Positions 9,454 to 21,481 of a stretch of DNA of 64,000 nt are shown here, piece by piece. The stretch is taken from positions 762,294 to 826,293 of the forward strand of contig OW204010.1 of assembly GCA_934047225.1 (NCBI GenBank), written 5' to 3'. Below the pieces are notes generated by a model. That model was given only the letters and a program-made list of their open reading frames with translations, did no database searches and had not been told where the DNA came from. The position numbers and the translations under genes were made by a program. The stretch comes from Ypsolopha sequella (Eukaryota > Arthropoda > Insecta > Lepidoptera > Ypsolophidae). Position 1 is the stretch's first letter; each line of letters opens with the position of its first letter.

Positions 9454-11703
9454 TTGGGGCTGTGGTCTGACACCTATACGTTTATCAGCGAGGCGCATGG
9501 TTCTAGGCGCTGGCTAGATCATTGCGTAGCCACAAAGGCAGCGATGCGTTCTATTGTGAATGTGTGTGTGAGATACGATGTTATGTGGTCTGACCATTTT
9601 CCGTTGATAATAGAGTGTAAGCTGGATGTTATTAAGCCTAAAATATCACCTGACATTAACAAAACATGTAACAAAGTAGTGTGGGGTGAAAGGAAACCTG
9701 AACAAATCAATGTATATAATAAGGAATGTCACAGGCAGCTAAGTCGGATAGATTTTCCTAGTGAGTTGAGTGACTGTTGTGAACATATATGCAGTAATGT
9801 GCACCACAAAACTATTATTGACAGGATGTATAGAGACATAGTATATTCACTGAGCCGGGCGGCTACTGTTAGTCACTCTCTAAACACTTTTAAAAAGAAA
9901 AAGCTTGTAGTTGGATGGAACAAGCACGTGGGTGAAGCTCACCGGGAGGCTAGGTATGACTTTCACACATGGGTATGGTTTGGTAAACCAAAATCGGGAC
10001 TTGTGTATGATAAAATGACTGAGAGCCGGAAAATTTTCAAAGCTCGATTAAAATGGTGTCAAAACCATGAAAACCAAATAAGGATGGACATAATCGCATA
10101 TCATCATTCAAAACAAGATTTTCGTAGGTTTTGGAAGTCCACCAACAAGTTAAATAGTAAGCCCGGTCTCCCTGTGAGTGTCGATGGTTTAAATGACCAT
10201 AAGTGTATAGCTGAGAGGTTCAAGGAACACTTTGCTGTTAAATCGCCTCTGGGGCCATCACAGTCGGTGTTTGGTGCTGAGCATAGTGGTAAGGAGCTAC
10301 ATACTAGATTTACAGCTAAAGATGTTAGTGTGGCTATAAGATCTATGTCGAGGGGAAAATCTCCTGGCCATGACGGGCTCAGTATCGAACATCTTCAACA
10401 CGCCGGCCCACATCTAAATAGAACGTTAGCTATGTTCTATACACTTTGTATAGGACACTCGTACTTACCTGCCAAAATGACAAAGACTGTGGTGGTACCA
10501 ATTGTGAAAAATAAAACGGGTGATATAGGTGACAAGAACAACTATAGGCCAATTTCACTGGCAACTATTGTGGCTAAAGTACTGGATAGTTTGCTTAATT
10601 CACAATTAGACAAATATCTAACATTACACGATAACCAGTTCGGTTTCAGACCAGGATTGTCGACAGATACTGCCATATTGTGTTTAAAGCAGACTGTCCG
10701 GTATTATACAAATCGAAAAACACCTATTTATGCTTGTTTCCTCGATCTATCGAAGGCATTCGACTTGGTTTGCTACGATATCTTATGGCGTAAATTTGAA
10801 GAACTACAGATACCAATAGAGTTAAATAATATCTTTAAATTCTGGTATCAAAGTCAAGTCAATGTTGTTAAATGGTCAAACGCTTTCTCGGAGCCGTATG
10901 GGTTGGAGTGCGGGGTGAGGCAGGGGGGCCTGTCCTCGCCAAAGCTCTTTAACTTGTACGTTAATTCACTAATAGAGGAGCTCAGCGGCACCAGGGTCGG
11001 CTGTCATATTGACAGGATATGTCTTAATAATATTAGTTACGCAGATGACATGGTGCTGCTGAGTGCCTCTGTCTGTGGTCTCAACAAGCTGTTAGGCATT
11101 TGTGAAAAATATGCTGCAAGCCATGGCCTGAAGTATAATGAAAATAAGACCGAATGCATTGTGTTTCAGGCAGGGAGCAAATGTCCATCTAATGTTCCAC
11201 CAATAAAATTGAATGGACGCCCACTAAAAATGGTGGAACAGTTTAAATATCTGGGTCATATAATAACATCTGAACTGAAGGACAATGTAGATATTGAAAG
11301 GGAGCGCAGGGCGTTGTCTGTCAGAGCGAACATGATAGCTCGCAGATTTGCTCGTTGTTCCACTGAAGCTAAGATCACTCTTTTTAGAGCTTATTGTACA
11401 TCCTTTTACACGAGCAGTCTGTGGGTCGACTATACGCAAAGACAGTACAGCGCTCTGCGCGTTCAATACAACAACGCGTTCAGGATGCTGATGGGGCTTC
11501 CCCGGTTCTGCAGTGCGTCGGGAATGTTCGCGGAAGGGCGAGTAGATTGCTTCTACGCGACCATGCGCAAACGGTGCGTATCCCTGGTAGGCAGAGTTCG
11601 GGTCAGTACCAATGGCATCCTGAGCATGTTCGCGAGCAGGTTTGATTTTCAGTACATGAACCATTGTACGATGATTCATGTACTGAAAAATAAAAATATG
11701 TAA
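9454..11703 (+). CDS. LINE ORF2 fragment: endonuclease end plus reverse transcriptase, 749 codons open
   Basis: Uninterrupted frame of 749 codons, unusually long for this window. It has the C-terminal end of an apurinic-type endonuclease (SDHFPL near residue 48), a linker, then reverse transcriptase motifs: KSPGHDG near 302, NNYRPISL near 371, FLDLSKAFD near 430, GVRQGGLSSP near 487 and YADD at about 529 with both catalytic aspartates, then a thumb and C-terminal region. The first codon given (TTG) is simply where the frame enters; the true start of ORF2 is lost with the 5' truncation, so the copy is dead even though the RT frame is intact. The lack of stops suggests recent insertion. The product would have copied the element's RNA into DNA at a nicked chromosomal site. 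Confidence 0.85.
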   Translation: MGLWSDTYTFISEAHGSRRWLDHCVATKAAMRSIVNVCVRYDVMWSDHFPLIIECKLDVIKPKISPDINKTCNKVVWGERKPEQINVYNKECHRQLSRIDFPSELSDCCEHICSNVHHKTIIDRMYRDIVYSLSRAATVSHSLNTFKKKKLVVGWNKHVGEAHREARYDFHTWVWFGKPKSGLVYDKMTESRKIFKARLKWCQNHENQIRMDIIAYHHSKQDFRRFWKSTNKLNSKPGLPVSVDGLNDHKCIAERFKEHFAVKSPLGPSQSVFGAEHSGKELHTRFTAKDVSVAIRSMSRGKSPGHDGLSIEHLQHAGPHLNRTLAMFYTLCIGHSYLPAKMTKTVVVPIVKNKTGDIGDKNNYRPISLATIVAKVLDSLLNSQLDKYLTLHDNQFGFRPGLSTDTAILCLKQTVRYYTNRKTPIYACFLDLSKAFDLVCYDILWRKFEELQIPIELNNIFKFWYQSQVNVVKWSNAFSEPYGLECGVRQGGLSSPKLFNLYVNSLIEELSGTRVGCHIDRICLNNISYADDMVLLSASVCGLNKLLGICEKYAASHGLKYNENKTECIVFQAGSKCPSNVPPIKLNGRPLKMVEQFKYLGHIITSELKDNVDIERERRALSVRANMIARRFARCSTEAKITLFRAYCTSFYTSSLWVDYTQRQYSALRVQYNNAFRMLMGLPRFCSASGMFAEGRVDCFYATMRKRCVSLVGRVRVSTNGILSMFASRFDFQYMNHCTMIHVLKNKNM
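11646..11689 (+). repeat. Perfect 15-bp stem-loop at the end of LINE ORF2
   Basis: TTTTCAGTACATGAA (11646-11660) is the exact reverse complement of 11675-11689, with a 14-nt loop. It lies in the last codons of ORF2, just before the stop at 11701. Some LINE reverse transcriptases recognise a 3' RNA hairpin; whether this one serves that role is inference. Confidence 0.7.
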
Positions 11704-11826
11704 ATATAGGTTTATGTTACTAACAATAGGTTAAGCAGTTTTATTTTTCTTACTAACACTATTGTAGATACTGTGTGTGTTATATGACTTTATGGTGGCC
11801 GAAATAAATGAATTATTATTATTATA

Positions 11827-12369
11827 CTAAATTAAGAATAACTCCCAGTCAATCAGTATAGCAAACCTATTGTTTTTGTTGTGTTTTTTCTCAAAAAGGG
11901 TCACTGACTACTTACCGAGTCTTCAGTATGTATTTTTGGCTATATAATTAGAAGTGACCCAATGTGAGTACCTCACAAATATTGCAAGTATTAGGAGTGT
12001 GTTTACTTTCGTAAGTACTTTCTAAATCCAATAAAAGGAGTAGAAAATTAGTGTTTTGATATCAGTTCCCATATAATGGCTATGGGGTGTCAAGTTTCTA
12101 TAGAAAAGTGATGTACTGTTACTCCTCCACGCCGCGCCTACTGAACCGATTAGGCTAAACTTTGCACAAATGTAGTTCCAGACCTGGAATAGGACATAGT
12201 AGACCACTTTTTGTCCCATTAATCAGTTTAGAGGCAATTGGGTATCAAGTTCTTATAGAAAAGTGATGCACATCTTCACGCCGTACCTCCCGAATTGATA
12301 GGGCTGAAACTGCTTTAAATGTAGTTCTAGACTTGAAATAGGACATACGCTACTTTATATCAAATCAGT
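11827..12369. other. Repeat-derived region, internal duplication
   Basis: Two related blocks of about 180 bp (12060-12230 and 12240-12350) share atagaaaagtgatg, cacgccg, and aaatgtagttc, gaaataggacata. They look like Helitron interior. The first 100 bases contain the inverted flank (ctacttaccgagtcttcagtatg, split here for length) matching 9350. No gene. Confidence 0.5.
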
Positions 12370-12927
12370 AACCAAAAAAAAATTTCGTTTGGAAACGCGG
12401 CATGGCTTTCGGTCTCGCCAAAGACCCTTTAGCAGAGGATTAATTCAGAGAACAAAATATGGTGTCTTTCGGAAACGCCGCCCGGCCTTCGGCTTCGCCA
12501 AAGACCGCCAAAGATACTTAAGCAGATGATTAAAATTAATTAGAAAACAAAAGATAGTGTCGACTGGAAATGCGGCTCGGCCTTCAACCTCGCCAAACAA
12601 TCCAAATATGCTATACTAGGGGATTGAATCAGTTATCAAAGACAGCCAAAGACACATTAGCAGACGATTAATTTGGGGAACAAAAAATAGTGTCGATCTG
12701 CAAAACGGCTCGGGCTTCAGCCTCGGCAAAGACGGAAACCTGTATTGGTCTTTGGCCTAGCCAAAAACACTTTACATAGCGATCAAATTAGAGATGATGA
12801 GAACCAAAAACACTTTAAATACTCCAAATCAAAGTCAGGTCAATTACTAAAACTAAAAATATTTACAGATTCGATACGACTATACAAAAACTTAATCAAC
12901 GCGGGCGAAGCCGCAGGCAAAAGCTAG
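12370..12927 (+). mobile_element. Helitron 3' end with degenerate tandem repeats
   Basis: Four to five degenerate units of about 100 bp (cggcctcgccaaagac, then ttagcaga.gattaa) lead to the terminal hairpin gcgggcgaagccgcaggc and CTAG at 12924-12927, a classic Helitron 3' end. A new Helitron 5' region starts at the next base, so the two are head to tail. Confidence 0.8.
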
Positions 12928-13657
12928 AATATAATAAAAAGAGAAGTCGTAACTGACTCACTCATTCACTGATTCATCAACGCACAGCCCAAACCCTTGG
13001 ATCTAGAAAGCTGAAATTTTGCACAGAACTTTCTTTTGTAATGTAGACAAGGAATAAGAAAGGATTTTTCGAAATTCAACCCTTAAAAGGGAGAAATGGG
13101 GTGACCAAGTCTGAAAACCGACATGGGTATCGTTTGTATGGTTTATTGGGTCGCTGATTACGAAAACAACAATGATTTCTAAATCCAACGTAATGGACGG
13201 GAAATACTATCATTCCTTGTTGGGGTGCGATGGAGTTGAAATGTTGAAATGTGTAAATATCAATATGAGTGTCTTAAGGGTTTTTTGGACGTTAATTACG
13301 AAAATGGCATCGATTTTGACATTAAATATAGTGGACATGAAAATTCTTCACTAAAAGTCAGTCACTGAAAACAGCAGGAATTGATCTTAGGGGGGACTGC
13401 TTTTCGCACGGCCGGTTTTACGTTGCCTGCTCGAGAGTGAGCTCACCTAGCAGCCTGGTCGTGTTAACAGCTGAGGGCAAAACTTCTAATGTAGTATATA
13501 AAGAGGTACATTAAGTATGAATTAAAAAAAACTTATTGGTAATAGGCCCCGCCAAAAAGAATTTACCTGGAGATCAAATAATTGTACCAAAAACACTCCA
13601 AAACAGATTTAAATTCGTTCTTTAAAAAGTAGTTTACAAAACGCCGGCAAAAGCTGG
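12928..13657 (+). mobile_element. Internally deleted Helitron, directly after another
   Basis: Starts aatataataaaaagagaag, with cacagcccaaacccttgg and the ttcaacccttaaaaggg motif, and ends cgccggcaaaagctgg (CTGG instead of CTAG). It contains the helicase C-terminal remnant at 13359-13514. Confidence 0.75.
13359..13514 (+). pseudogene. Helitron Pif1-type helicase C-terminal remnant
   Basis: 51 codons plus a stop in one frame. They contain [13 protein letters not shown] and [16 protein letters not shown], the last motif region of the Pif1-like helicase carried by Helitrons (the part binding nucleotide near helicase motif VI). The upstream helicase and the Rep nuclease are absent. Two longer versions lie at 18382-18621 and 60278-60592. 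Confidence 0.8.
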
Positions 13658-15294
13658 TATTTAATAAATTTAAAAAGTGAAACTAATGCTATTTGCACCA
13701 AGCTGTTGAAACATGTTCCGAAAAAGAACATAAAATGAGAAACATACGTAATTGAAAGACTTTAACATATCCTAAGAGCAAAAAACGTAGTTAAAATTTA
13801 ATTATAATTCAAACAATAACACCAAGTTATATAACACAATGTTATACAATATACAGATCGTGCGTAACTTTTAGGTTGCTCTAGATACGAGGCGATTCAA
13901 CTAAAAGTTTGGTGCAATCTTTAAAATAATTGCATATCCTGAGAGGAAAAAACGTAAATAAAATAAAATTATAATTCAAACTGTAACACCAAATTATACA
14001 ACACAATGTTATTCAAACAGATCGTGCCTAACTTCTAGGTTGCTCTAGATACGAGGCGATTCAACTAAAAGTTTGGTGCAATAATTATATAGATTGAACC
14101 AAACTTTTTGTTGAATCACCTCGTATCTAGAGCACCCTAGAAGTTAGTCTTGATCTGTATATTGTAAAACATCGTGTTATATAATTCGGTGTTACAGTTT
14201 GAATTATAATTACATTTTAACTACGGTTTTTGCTCTCAGGATATGTTTAAGTGTTTCAATTACGTATGTTTCTCATTTTATGTTCTTTTTCGGAATATGT
14301 TTCAACAGCTTGGTGCAAATAGAACTAGTTTCACTTTTTAAATTTATTAAATATGATGTTGTGAAAGCCGGAAACTGGCAATATTATTCGTCTATGCTAA
14401 TAACTTTTACAATGGAACTATACAACAAAATGTGAAAAAAAAATTTGCTCTACAGAAAAGTTCCATAAGTTATTAATAAACTAATAGTTAACGAAAAAAA
14501 ATATACTTTTTGTATTAATTGCCTAATATTTAAAAAAAATTATATTTTTAAATATGTTTTTAAATTTTCATAAATATTGATTTATTTCTTTGTACGTTGT
14601 CCGGGTGCTAAGTGTTGAATGCTATATCGGGCACAGTTTTTCCTGAATAAATTTCTGACATTTGCATAATATAAATTTAATTTTTAATTAAGACATTATT
14701 AATTGAAATGATTAACTTGATAAAGTCCTTTTTTAAAATACCTATTTATGTGATAAAAATAAATTATTGTTGAATCTTGAATAGCAACAAACTCCAAGAA
14801 CAAAAAATATTTCTTTTGGCGTGTTGAAAAATAGTATACACTTAACATACAACCGTATCATAATTAAGAGACGGCCTCATATTTATGCTTTTGACATGAT
14901 CAAAACCGAGTCTCCTTACACACAACAATAGCTTAAAATGAAGCGGTCTCGATTTTGTGATTTTGGCAATACCAAAACCGAGTCGTATTCACACACTCAA
15001 AACCGAGGCGGTTTACAAACACCGTATGTTTAAACACATAAATTTGAGGTGAAGTCTCCCAATTGTGCATGCCCCGGGTTTGGGTGTGTTAGCACTTTTA
15101 CCTTTTCACATATATCTTTCGTCGTAAACGTGATAGACATACATGGAATAGACAGTTAGAGTGAGAAAACACTAGGCAAGCTTAAAAAATGTATAAATAG
15201 TAAAAAATATGCATAGATCACTGAGGTTTCGCTTTTGTAAATCAAAAATTTTGGTGTAAATCAAACGCCTCACATCTAGGATTCAGAAAACAAG
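13658..15294. mobile_element. Right arm of foldback element (copy I), with inner hairpins
   Basis: Begins tatttaataaatttaaaaag. Within it, 13860-14110 and 14100-14450 are largely inverted relatives of each other (atacgaggcgattcaac against gttgaatcacctcgtat). The part near 14350-14430 is the reverse complement of the left-arm end at 7840-7885. The tail from about 14815 has accgagtc and accgaggcgg motifs and ends gattcagaaaacaaggg before the satellite unit. A 78-codon open frame at 14199 is not a gene I can support. Confidence 0.65.
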
Positions 15295-15376
15295 GGTGTA
15301 CCTGAGTGTGTACTTTCAACCCTTGTACAGGGTGTACTAAACTTTACACTGAATATTTACCATGCTAACGTAATGG
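15295..15376. repeat. Single 92-bp satellite unit with a small deletion
   Basis: One unit (gtgtacctgagtgtgtactt to catgctaacgtaat) lacking the tcactagaactg part. It joins the right arm of copy I to the left arm of copy II. Confidence 0.85.
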
Positions 15377-16185
15377 TGTGTTTGTGTGGTCCTAAATGTG
15401 AGACGTTTTGTCCGTTTACAGACCCAAAAGTGAGGCGCCTGTCAAAACGAGGCGGTCTCACATTTTTTCTTGAATAATCTTACTTTATTTTCAAAATCTA
15501 CGGTCTTTGATTGGTCAAAAACATACTTTTGACGACCAAATCAGAGGCATTGAAATTTTCGCCTCGTTTTTGGTAACTTTGACAGGTTGTGTGTGTGTTT
15601 ATAAAAAAATCCCGAAATAGGTAGTACCAGGGTGTGCCCGCTAGGTGGCATAAGATTCACAAGAGTGTAAGTTCTGATCCTAATTCTGAGGCTGTTGTGT
15701 GAAATCGGTGTAAAAACGAAAGCGCCTCGGAATTTAAAACACGTCTATGTCTGTGTATCGAATATTTACACTCATTTGAAGATGCCGTTAAATAAGTGTA
15801 CAGATCGCGCTAAACTTCTAGTTGAATCGCCTCGTATTCAGAGTGGACTAAAAATTAAGCGCGGTCTGTATATTGCATGACATTGCGTTATATTACTTGG
15901 TGGTACCGTTGGAATGATTATTATTTAATTATATTATTTTTACTTAGTATTTTGATCTCAGAAAATGTTCTACTTTTTAAGTTGCTTTTGGCTGAATAAT
16001 ATATTTTTTTAATAAATCTGAAAAGAAACTATTGTTTCATGCATTTTGGTCGAGTAGGTATGAAACGTTTCTATAGTGCAAATTTTTTTTTTCGCGGTTT
16101 GAGATTTAGTTCCATTGTAAAAGTTATTAGCATAGACGAGTAATATTGCCAGTTTCGAGCTTTCACAACATCATCATCATCATCA
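15377..16185. mobile_element. Left arm of foldback element (copy II)
   Basis: Close copy of 7095-7941, from gtgtgtttgtgtggtcctaa to tttcacaacatcatcatc. It includes the 68-nt hairpin acagatcgcgctaaacttct to gcgcggtctgt near 15800-15870. Confidence 0.75.
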
Positions 16186-16486
16186 TCATATATATAAAAA
16201 GAGAAGTCCTGACTGACTCACTCATTCACAGACTTATCAACGCACAGCCCAAATCCTTGGACCAAGAAAGCTGAAATTTTGCACAAAGCTTTCTTTTGTA
16301 ATATAAACAAGGAATTCGATAGAATTTTTTGAAATTCCACCTCTAAGGGGTTGAATCGGGAGTCCAGAGTTTGTATGGGAAAACAATATTAGATAGACTA
16401 TTTTATTAGAGACTTCACAGGAGTCTCCTCTGTCCGTAAATGAGTAAACATGTGTTTCAGGTTTTTTCAGAATTCAACCCCTAAAA

Positions 16487-17933
16487 TAGAATAGAATAGA
16501 ATAGAATAGAAAAGTTTATTTGTTTGACTTTTGGTCCTTAAAAATTAGGTGTTACAATATGCCTAAATATGTCATTCCTCAAAAATCTGCCAAATTTGGC
16601 GTACAAATATTTATCTAAATAAACACAAACAAAGAAACAATTGACCTTAAACCTTAAAATCTGAATTACAAATAAATATATAAAATAACTCAATTTATAA
16701 TGTAAAATTATGTGAATCGTCAATTTAAAAAGAATACAAATGTCAATCTATAATGTTAAATTATGTGGATCGTCAATTTAAAAGGAATACGAATGTCAAT
16801 CTATATAAACTAACGTTAAAAATTATTATTATAATTAAAAAACTCATCCATCGAGTAAAAACATTTGTCGACGAGCCACATGTGAAGTTTGCTCTTGAAT
16901 TGGTTCAGTGGTAAATCTTTAAAATTGTCCGGTAAAGCATTAAATACTCTGACTGCCATTTGGAAGACGTTTTGTTTAACTAGGCTCAGTTTACAATGGT
17001 GTATGTAAAGTCTCTCGCCTCCTTTTTTTCTTTGTGATCTTTGGCTGACCTCTTTTTTTTTAGGAAAATATTCTGCCTGTTGTTGTACAAAAGCTGCAAT
17101 TTGTTCTATGTACATGCAGGGTAAAGATAGAAGTTTAAGCTTCTTGAAGAATGGCTTGCAGTATCCATGAAATATAATCCGCAAATGGCTCTAAGGCACT
17201 TCTTTTGAATTTTAAACACCCTATCCACGTCAGATGAGTTACCCCAAAGTATCAATCCATATTGCAATGTAGATGCAACGTAGGCATGATATGCACTAAT
17301 TGCAACTTTTGGCGATACAACTTCCCTAAGTCTTCGAAGTGCGAAAACAAACCTGTTAAGTTTTGTGCAAATCACTACATGCACCTTCCATTTACAATTT
17401 GTGTCCAAGTAAACTCCTAAAAATTTGGTTGAATTGACCTCTTCTATTGGGGTCCCCTTATAACCAATATTTAATTGCATTGGTTTAGCCCTGTCCGTAT
17501 GAAATTGCATAAATTTAGTCTTTTTCACATTAACCTTCAGATTGTTTTCAGCTAACCAATTTATAATTGTATCAACTGTTATATTAATGTCATTTTAAAA
17601 ATTTGATTCATTATTGCATGTAATTAATATAGTAGTGTCATCAGCAAACAATATTGTTTCATGGTCAGTAATTTTAAGCAAGTCATTAATATACAACAAA
17701 AAAAGGCTAGGTCCAAGAATACTTCCTTGCGGAACACCATATTCATTTAATTTAAAGTGTGATTTGTATTTGTTGATGACGCATCTATCATCCAACCGAC
17801 TGACTTCAGTGCACTGGTACCTATTATGCAAATAGCTTTGAAACCAATCCTTGGCGACTCCTCTGATTCCATATTTTTCGAGTTTGTTTAAAAGGAGCTC
17901 ATGGTGCACAAAGTCAAACGCTTTGCTCATGTC
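16487..17933 (-). mobile_element. 5'-truncated LINE inside the Helitron, (TTCTA)n tail
   Basis: Minus orientation: the tail is the TAGAA repeat at 16487-16510 and the 5' break lies near 17933. The flanking AAA(A) on both sides is a plausible short target duplication. The coding remnant is described separately. Confidence 0.82.
16816..17933 (-). pseudogene. LINE reverse transcriptase C-terminal half, frameshifted
   Basis: Three overlapping minus-strand frames (17933-17595, 17528-17106, 17184-16816). The first has DMSKAFDFVHHELL, GVPQGSILGPSLF and FADD with the catalytic pair retained. The second continues with KFLGVYLDTNCKW and YGLILWGNSSDVDRVF. The third ends with FNALPDNFKDLPLNQFK. A stop near 17594 and a shift near 17150 break the frame. 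The endonuclease and RT palm start are missing. The clade is likely close to Jockey/CR1, unconfirmed. Confidence 0.8.
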
Positions 17934-18381
17934 AAAGGGAGAAATGGGGTGACAAAGTCTGAAAATCAACATGGTTATCGTTTGTATGGTTTATCGGGTC
18001 GCTGATTACGAAAACAACAACGATTTTAAAATCCAACGTGGTGGACGTGAAAAAGGCTTTTCCAGAATTCAACCACTTAAAGGGAGAAATGGGGTGACCA
18101 AGTCTGAAAACCAACATAGGTATCGTTTGTATGGTTTATTGGGTCGCTGATTACGAAAACAACAATGATTTCTAAATCCAACGTAGTGGACGGGAAATAC
18201 TGTCATCCCCTGTTGGGGTGCGATGGGGTTGAAATGTTGAAATGTGTAAATATCAATACGGGTGTCGTTTTAATGGTTTTTTTGGACGTTAATTACGAAA
18301 ATGGCATCGATTTTGACATTAAATATAGTGGACATGAAAATTCTTGAAAGTGTGTGTGCCAGAGCAAATCGGCTTTAACAG

Positions 18382-18621
18382 ATGGAGAGACAGACAACCA
18401 TACAAGTGATCCTATTAGGGTTACATTTTTTCCTTTTCGCAATGACGATTAATAAGTCTCAGGCTCAGTCACTGAAAACAGCAGGAATTGATCTTAGGGG
18501 GGACTGGTTTTCGCACGGCCAGTTTTACGTAGCCTGCTCGAGAGTGAGCTCACCTAGCAGCCTGGTCATGTTAACAGCTGAGGGCAAAACTTCTAATGTA
18601 GTATATAAAGAGGTACTTTAA
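18382..18621 (+). pseudogene. Helitron Pif1-type helicase C-terminal remnant (copy II)
   Basis: Frame of 79 codons. The meaningful part starts at AMTINKSQAQSLKTAG and runs through [14 protein letters not shown] to the stop. The region before AMTINK is in a different frame (RVPFFPF), so there is a small frameshift. This would have been the end of the RepHel protein that unwinds DNA during rolling-circle transposition. Confidence 0.82.
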
Positions 18622-18790
18622 GTATGAATTAAAAAAAAACTAATAGGTAATAGGCCCCGCCAAAGAGACTTTACCTGGAGATCAAATAATTGTACCAAAA
18701 ATACTCCAAACCAGACTTAAACCAGATACGTTCTATAAAAAGTAGTACACAAAAACTAAATCTGCGGGTGAAGCCGCCGGCAGAAGCTAG

Positions 18791-20253
18791 TATTTAATAA
18801 ATTTAAAAAGTGAAACTAGTGCTATTTGCACCAAGCTGTTGAAAAATATTCCGAAAAAAAACATAAAATGAGAAACATACCTAATTGAAACACTTAAACA
18901 TATCCTGAGAGCAAAAAACCTAGTAAAAATGTAATATTAATTCAAACTGTAACACCAAGTTATATAACACAATGTTATACAACATACAGATCCTGCCCAA
19001 TTTTTAGGTTGCTCTAGATACGAGGCGATTCAACTAAAAGTTTGGTGCAATCTATACAATAATATATTAATACAATAATCCTGAGAGCAAAAAACGTAAA
19101 TAAAATTTAATTATAATTCAAACTGTAACACCAAATTATACAACACAATGTTATTCAAACAGATCGCGCCTAACTTCTAGGTTGCTCTAGATCTATACAA
19201 TTATTGTATAATTATTGTAGATATTGATTGCACCAAACTTTTAGTTGAATCGCCTCGTATCTAGAGCAACCTAGAAGTTAGGCGTGATCTGTTTATTGTA
19301 TAACATCGTGTTATATAATTCGGTGTTACAGTTTGAATTATAATTAAATTTTAACTACGTTTTTTGCTCTCAGGATATGTTTAAGTGTTTCAATTACGTA
19401 TGTTTCTCAATTTATGTTCTTTTTCGGAATATGTTTCAACAGCTTGGTGCAAATAGCACTAGTTTCACTTTTTACATTTACTAAATATTATGTTGTGGAA
19501 GCCGAAAGCTGGTGATATTACTCGTCTATGCTAATAACTTTTAAAATGGAACTCAACCTCAAATCACGAAAAAAATTTTTTGAATTTCTGACATTTGCAT
19601 AATATAATTTCATTTTTAATTTAGACATTATTAATCGGAATGATTAACTTGATAAAGTGCTTTTTTAAAATACCTATTTATGTGATAAAAATAAATGAAT
19701 GTTGAATCTTGAATAGCAACAAACTCCAATAACAAAAAAAGTGTTCTGTGAACAAACTGGTGTGAATAATCGTTTCTTTTGGCGTGTTGGAAAATAGTAC
19801 ACACTTAACATACAACCGTATCATAATTAAGAGACGGCCTCATATTTATGATTTTGACATTATCAAAACCGAGTCTCCTTACACACAACAATAGCTTAAA
19901 ATGAAGCGGTCTCGATTTTGTGATTTTGGCAATACCAAAACCGAGTCGTATTCACACACTCAAAACCGAGGCGGTTTACAAACACCGTATGTTTAAACAC
20001 ATAAATGTGAGGCGGAGTCTCGCAATTGTGCACGCCTTGGGTTTGGGTGTGTTAGCACTTTTACCTTTTCACTTATATCTTTCGTTGTAAACGTGATATA
20101 CATACATAAAATAGACAGTTAGAGTGAGAAAACACTAGGCAAGCTTTAAAAATGTATAAGTAGTAAAAAATATGCATAGATCACTGAGGTCTCACTTTTG
20201 GGTACTACACCGGGTGTAAATCAAACGCCTCACATCTAGGATTCAGCAAACAA
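18791..20253. mobile_element. Right arm of foldback element (copy II)
   Basis: Same order as 13658-15294: tatttaataaatttaaaaag; inverted hairpin pair with acagatcgcgcctaacttct and agaagttaggcgtgatctgt; the inverted left-arm end near 19500-19560; the accgagtc/accgaggcgg tail; then gattcagcaaacaag and the satellite. Confidence 0.7.
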
Positions 20254-21174
20254 GGGTGTGCCCGAGTGTGTATTGTCACTAGAACTGTCAACACTTGTAC
20301 AGGGTGTACTAAACTTTACACTGAACATTTACCATGCTAACGTAATGGTGTACCCGAGTGTGTACTGAGACTAGAACTGTCAACACTTGTACAGGGTGTA
20401 CTAAACTTTACACTGAACATTTACCATGCTAACGTAATGGTGTACCCGAGTGTGTACTGTCACTAGAACTGTCAACACTTGTACAGGGTGTACTAAACTT
20501 TACACTGAACATTTACCATGCTAACGTAATGGTGTACCCGAGTGTGTACTGAGACTAGAACTGTCAACACTTGTACAGGGTGTACTAAACTTTACACTGA
20601 ACATTTACCATGCTAACGTAATGGTGTACCCGAGTGTGTACTGTCACTAGAACTTTCAATACTCGTACAGGCTGTACTAAACTTTACACTGAACATTTAC
20701 CATGCTAACGTAATGGTGTACCCGAGTGTGTATTGTCACTAAAACTGTCAACACTTGTACAGGATGTACTAAACTTTACACTGAACATTTACCATGCTAA
20801 CGTAATGGTGTACCCGAGTGTGTACTGTCACTAGAACTTTCAATACTCGTACAGGCTGTACTAAACTTTACACTGAACATTTACCATGCTAACGTAATGG
20901 TGTACCCGAGTGTGTACTGTCACTAGAACTTTCAATACTCGTACAGGCTGTACTAAACTTTACACTGAACATTTACCATGCTAACGTAATGGTGTACCCG
21001 AGTGTGTACTGTCACTAGAACTTTCAATACTCGTACAGGCTGTACTAAACTTTACACTGAACATTTACCATGCTAACGTAATGGTGTACCCGAGTGTGTA
21101 TTGTCACTAAAACTGTCAACACTTGTACAGGATGTACTAAACTTCACACTGAACATTTACCATGCTAACGTAAT
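20254..21174. repeat. 92-bp satellite array 2, 10 copies
   Basis: Ten 92-bp units. Two subtypes are interleaved: tactgagactag and tactcgtacaggctg variants. The array ends ctaacgtaat directly at a LINE and resumes at 32062, so arrays 2 and 3 are one array split by insertion. Confidence 0.95.
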
Positions 21175-21248
21175 CGTATTCAAAAGGTAGACATTAACGG
21201 GGTAAAATCATGTGGAGCATTAGTTAAAATGGGTGTCCCGCAGGGTTC
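21175..21248 (+). pseudogene. LINE reverse transcriptase fragment, part 1
   Basis: Codes up to GVPQGS of the RT GVPQGSILGP motif. The Gypsy-type element is inserted within this motif and the other half begins at 30450. GTTC at 21245-21248 is duplicated at 30450-30453. Confidence 0.85.
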
Positions 21249-21481
21249 TGTTATAGGATTCATATGTATAGTAATCTGCCCTGTTTCTAATATTTTCTAT
21301 TAGAGTCAGCAAAATACATTATACAAAACTCCTAGACCGCTCCGCGGCCCTTCAGTTCGTCACAGCCCGCGTCGCGTTCCAGAAATATACTTTTAAAGGC
21401 AATTTTTATTTAAGAGTTTTATTTTGTCTTAAAGATTATTTCCTTTTTTTTAAAAAGACTCTTCCAAGGCCGATCCTAACA
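21249..21481 (+). repeat. 5' LTR
   Basis: TGTTATAGG to CCTAACA, 233 bp, with 5-bp inverted ends TGTTA/TAACA. Pairs with 30219-30449. Confidence 0.95.

Larger units (their letters stand above)
9446..11826 (+). mobile_element. 5'-truncated LINE with a trinucleotide tail
   Basis: A non-LTR retrotransposon copy: the long ORF below, a short 3' UTR (11704-11805) and a tail ending aataaatgaattattattatta. The 5' end is cut inside the endonuclease domain, as expected for incomplete target-primed reverse transcription. The clade is not certain; the GVRQGGLSSPKLFN and YADDMVLL motifs fit the APE-type LINEs (CR1, RTE, Jockey groups). Confidence 0.85.
16186..18790 (+). mobile_element. Helitron (copy II), interrupted by a LINE
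   Basis: 5' TCATATATATAAAAAGAGAA; 3' gcgggtgaagccgccggc hairpin ending CTAG at 18787-18790, followed by T. A LINE occupies 16487-17933. The interior has repeated ggggtgac.aagtctgaaaa blocks and a helicase remnant. Non-autonomous: no Rep domain is visible. Confidence 0.82.
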
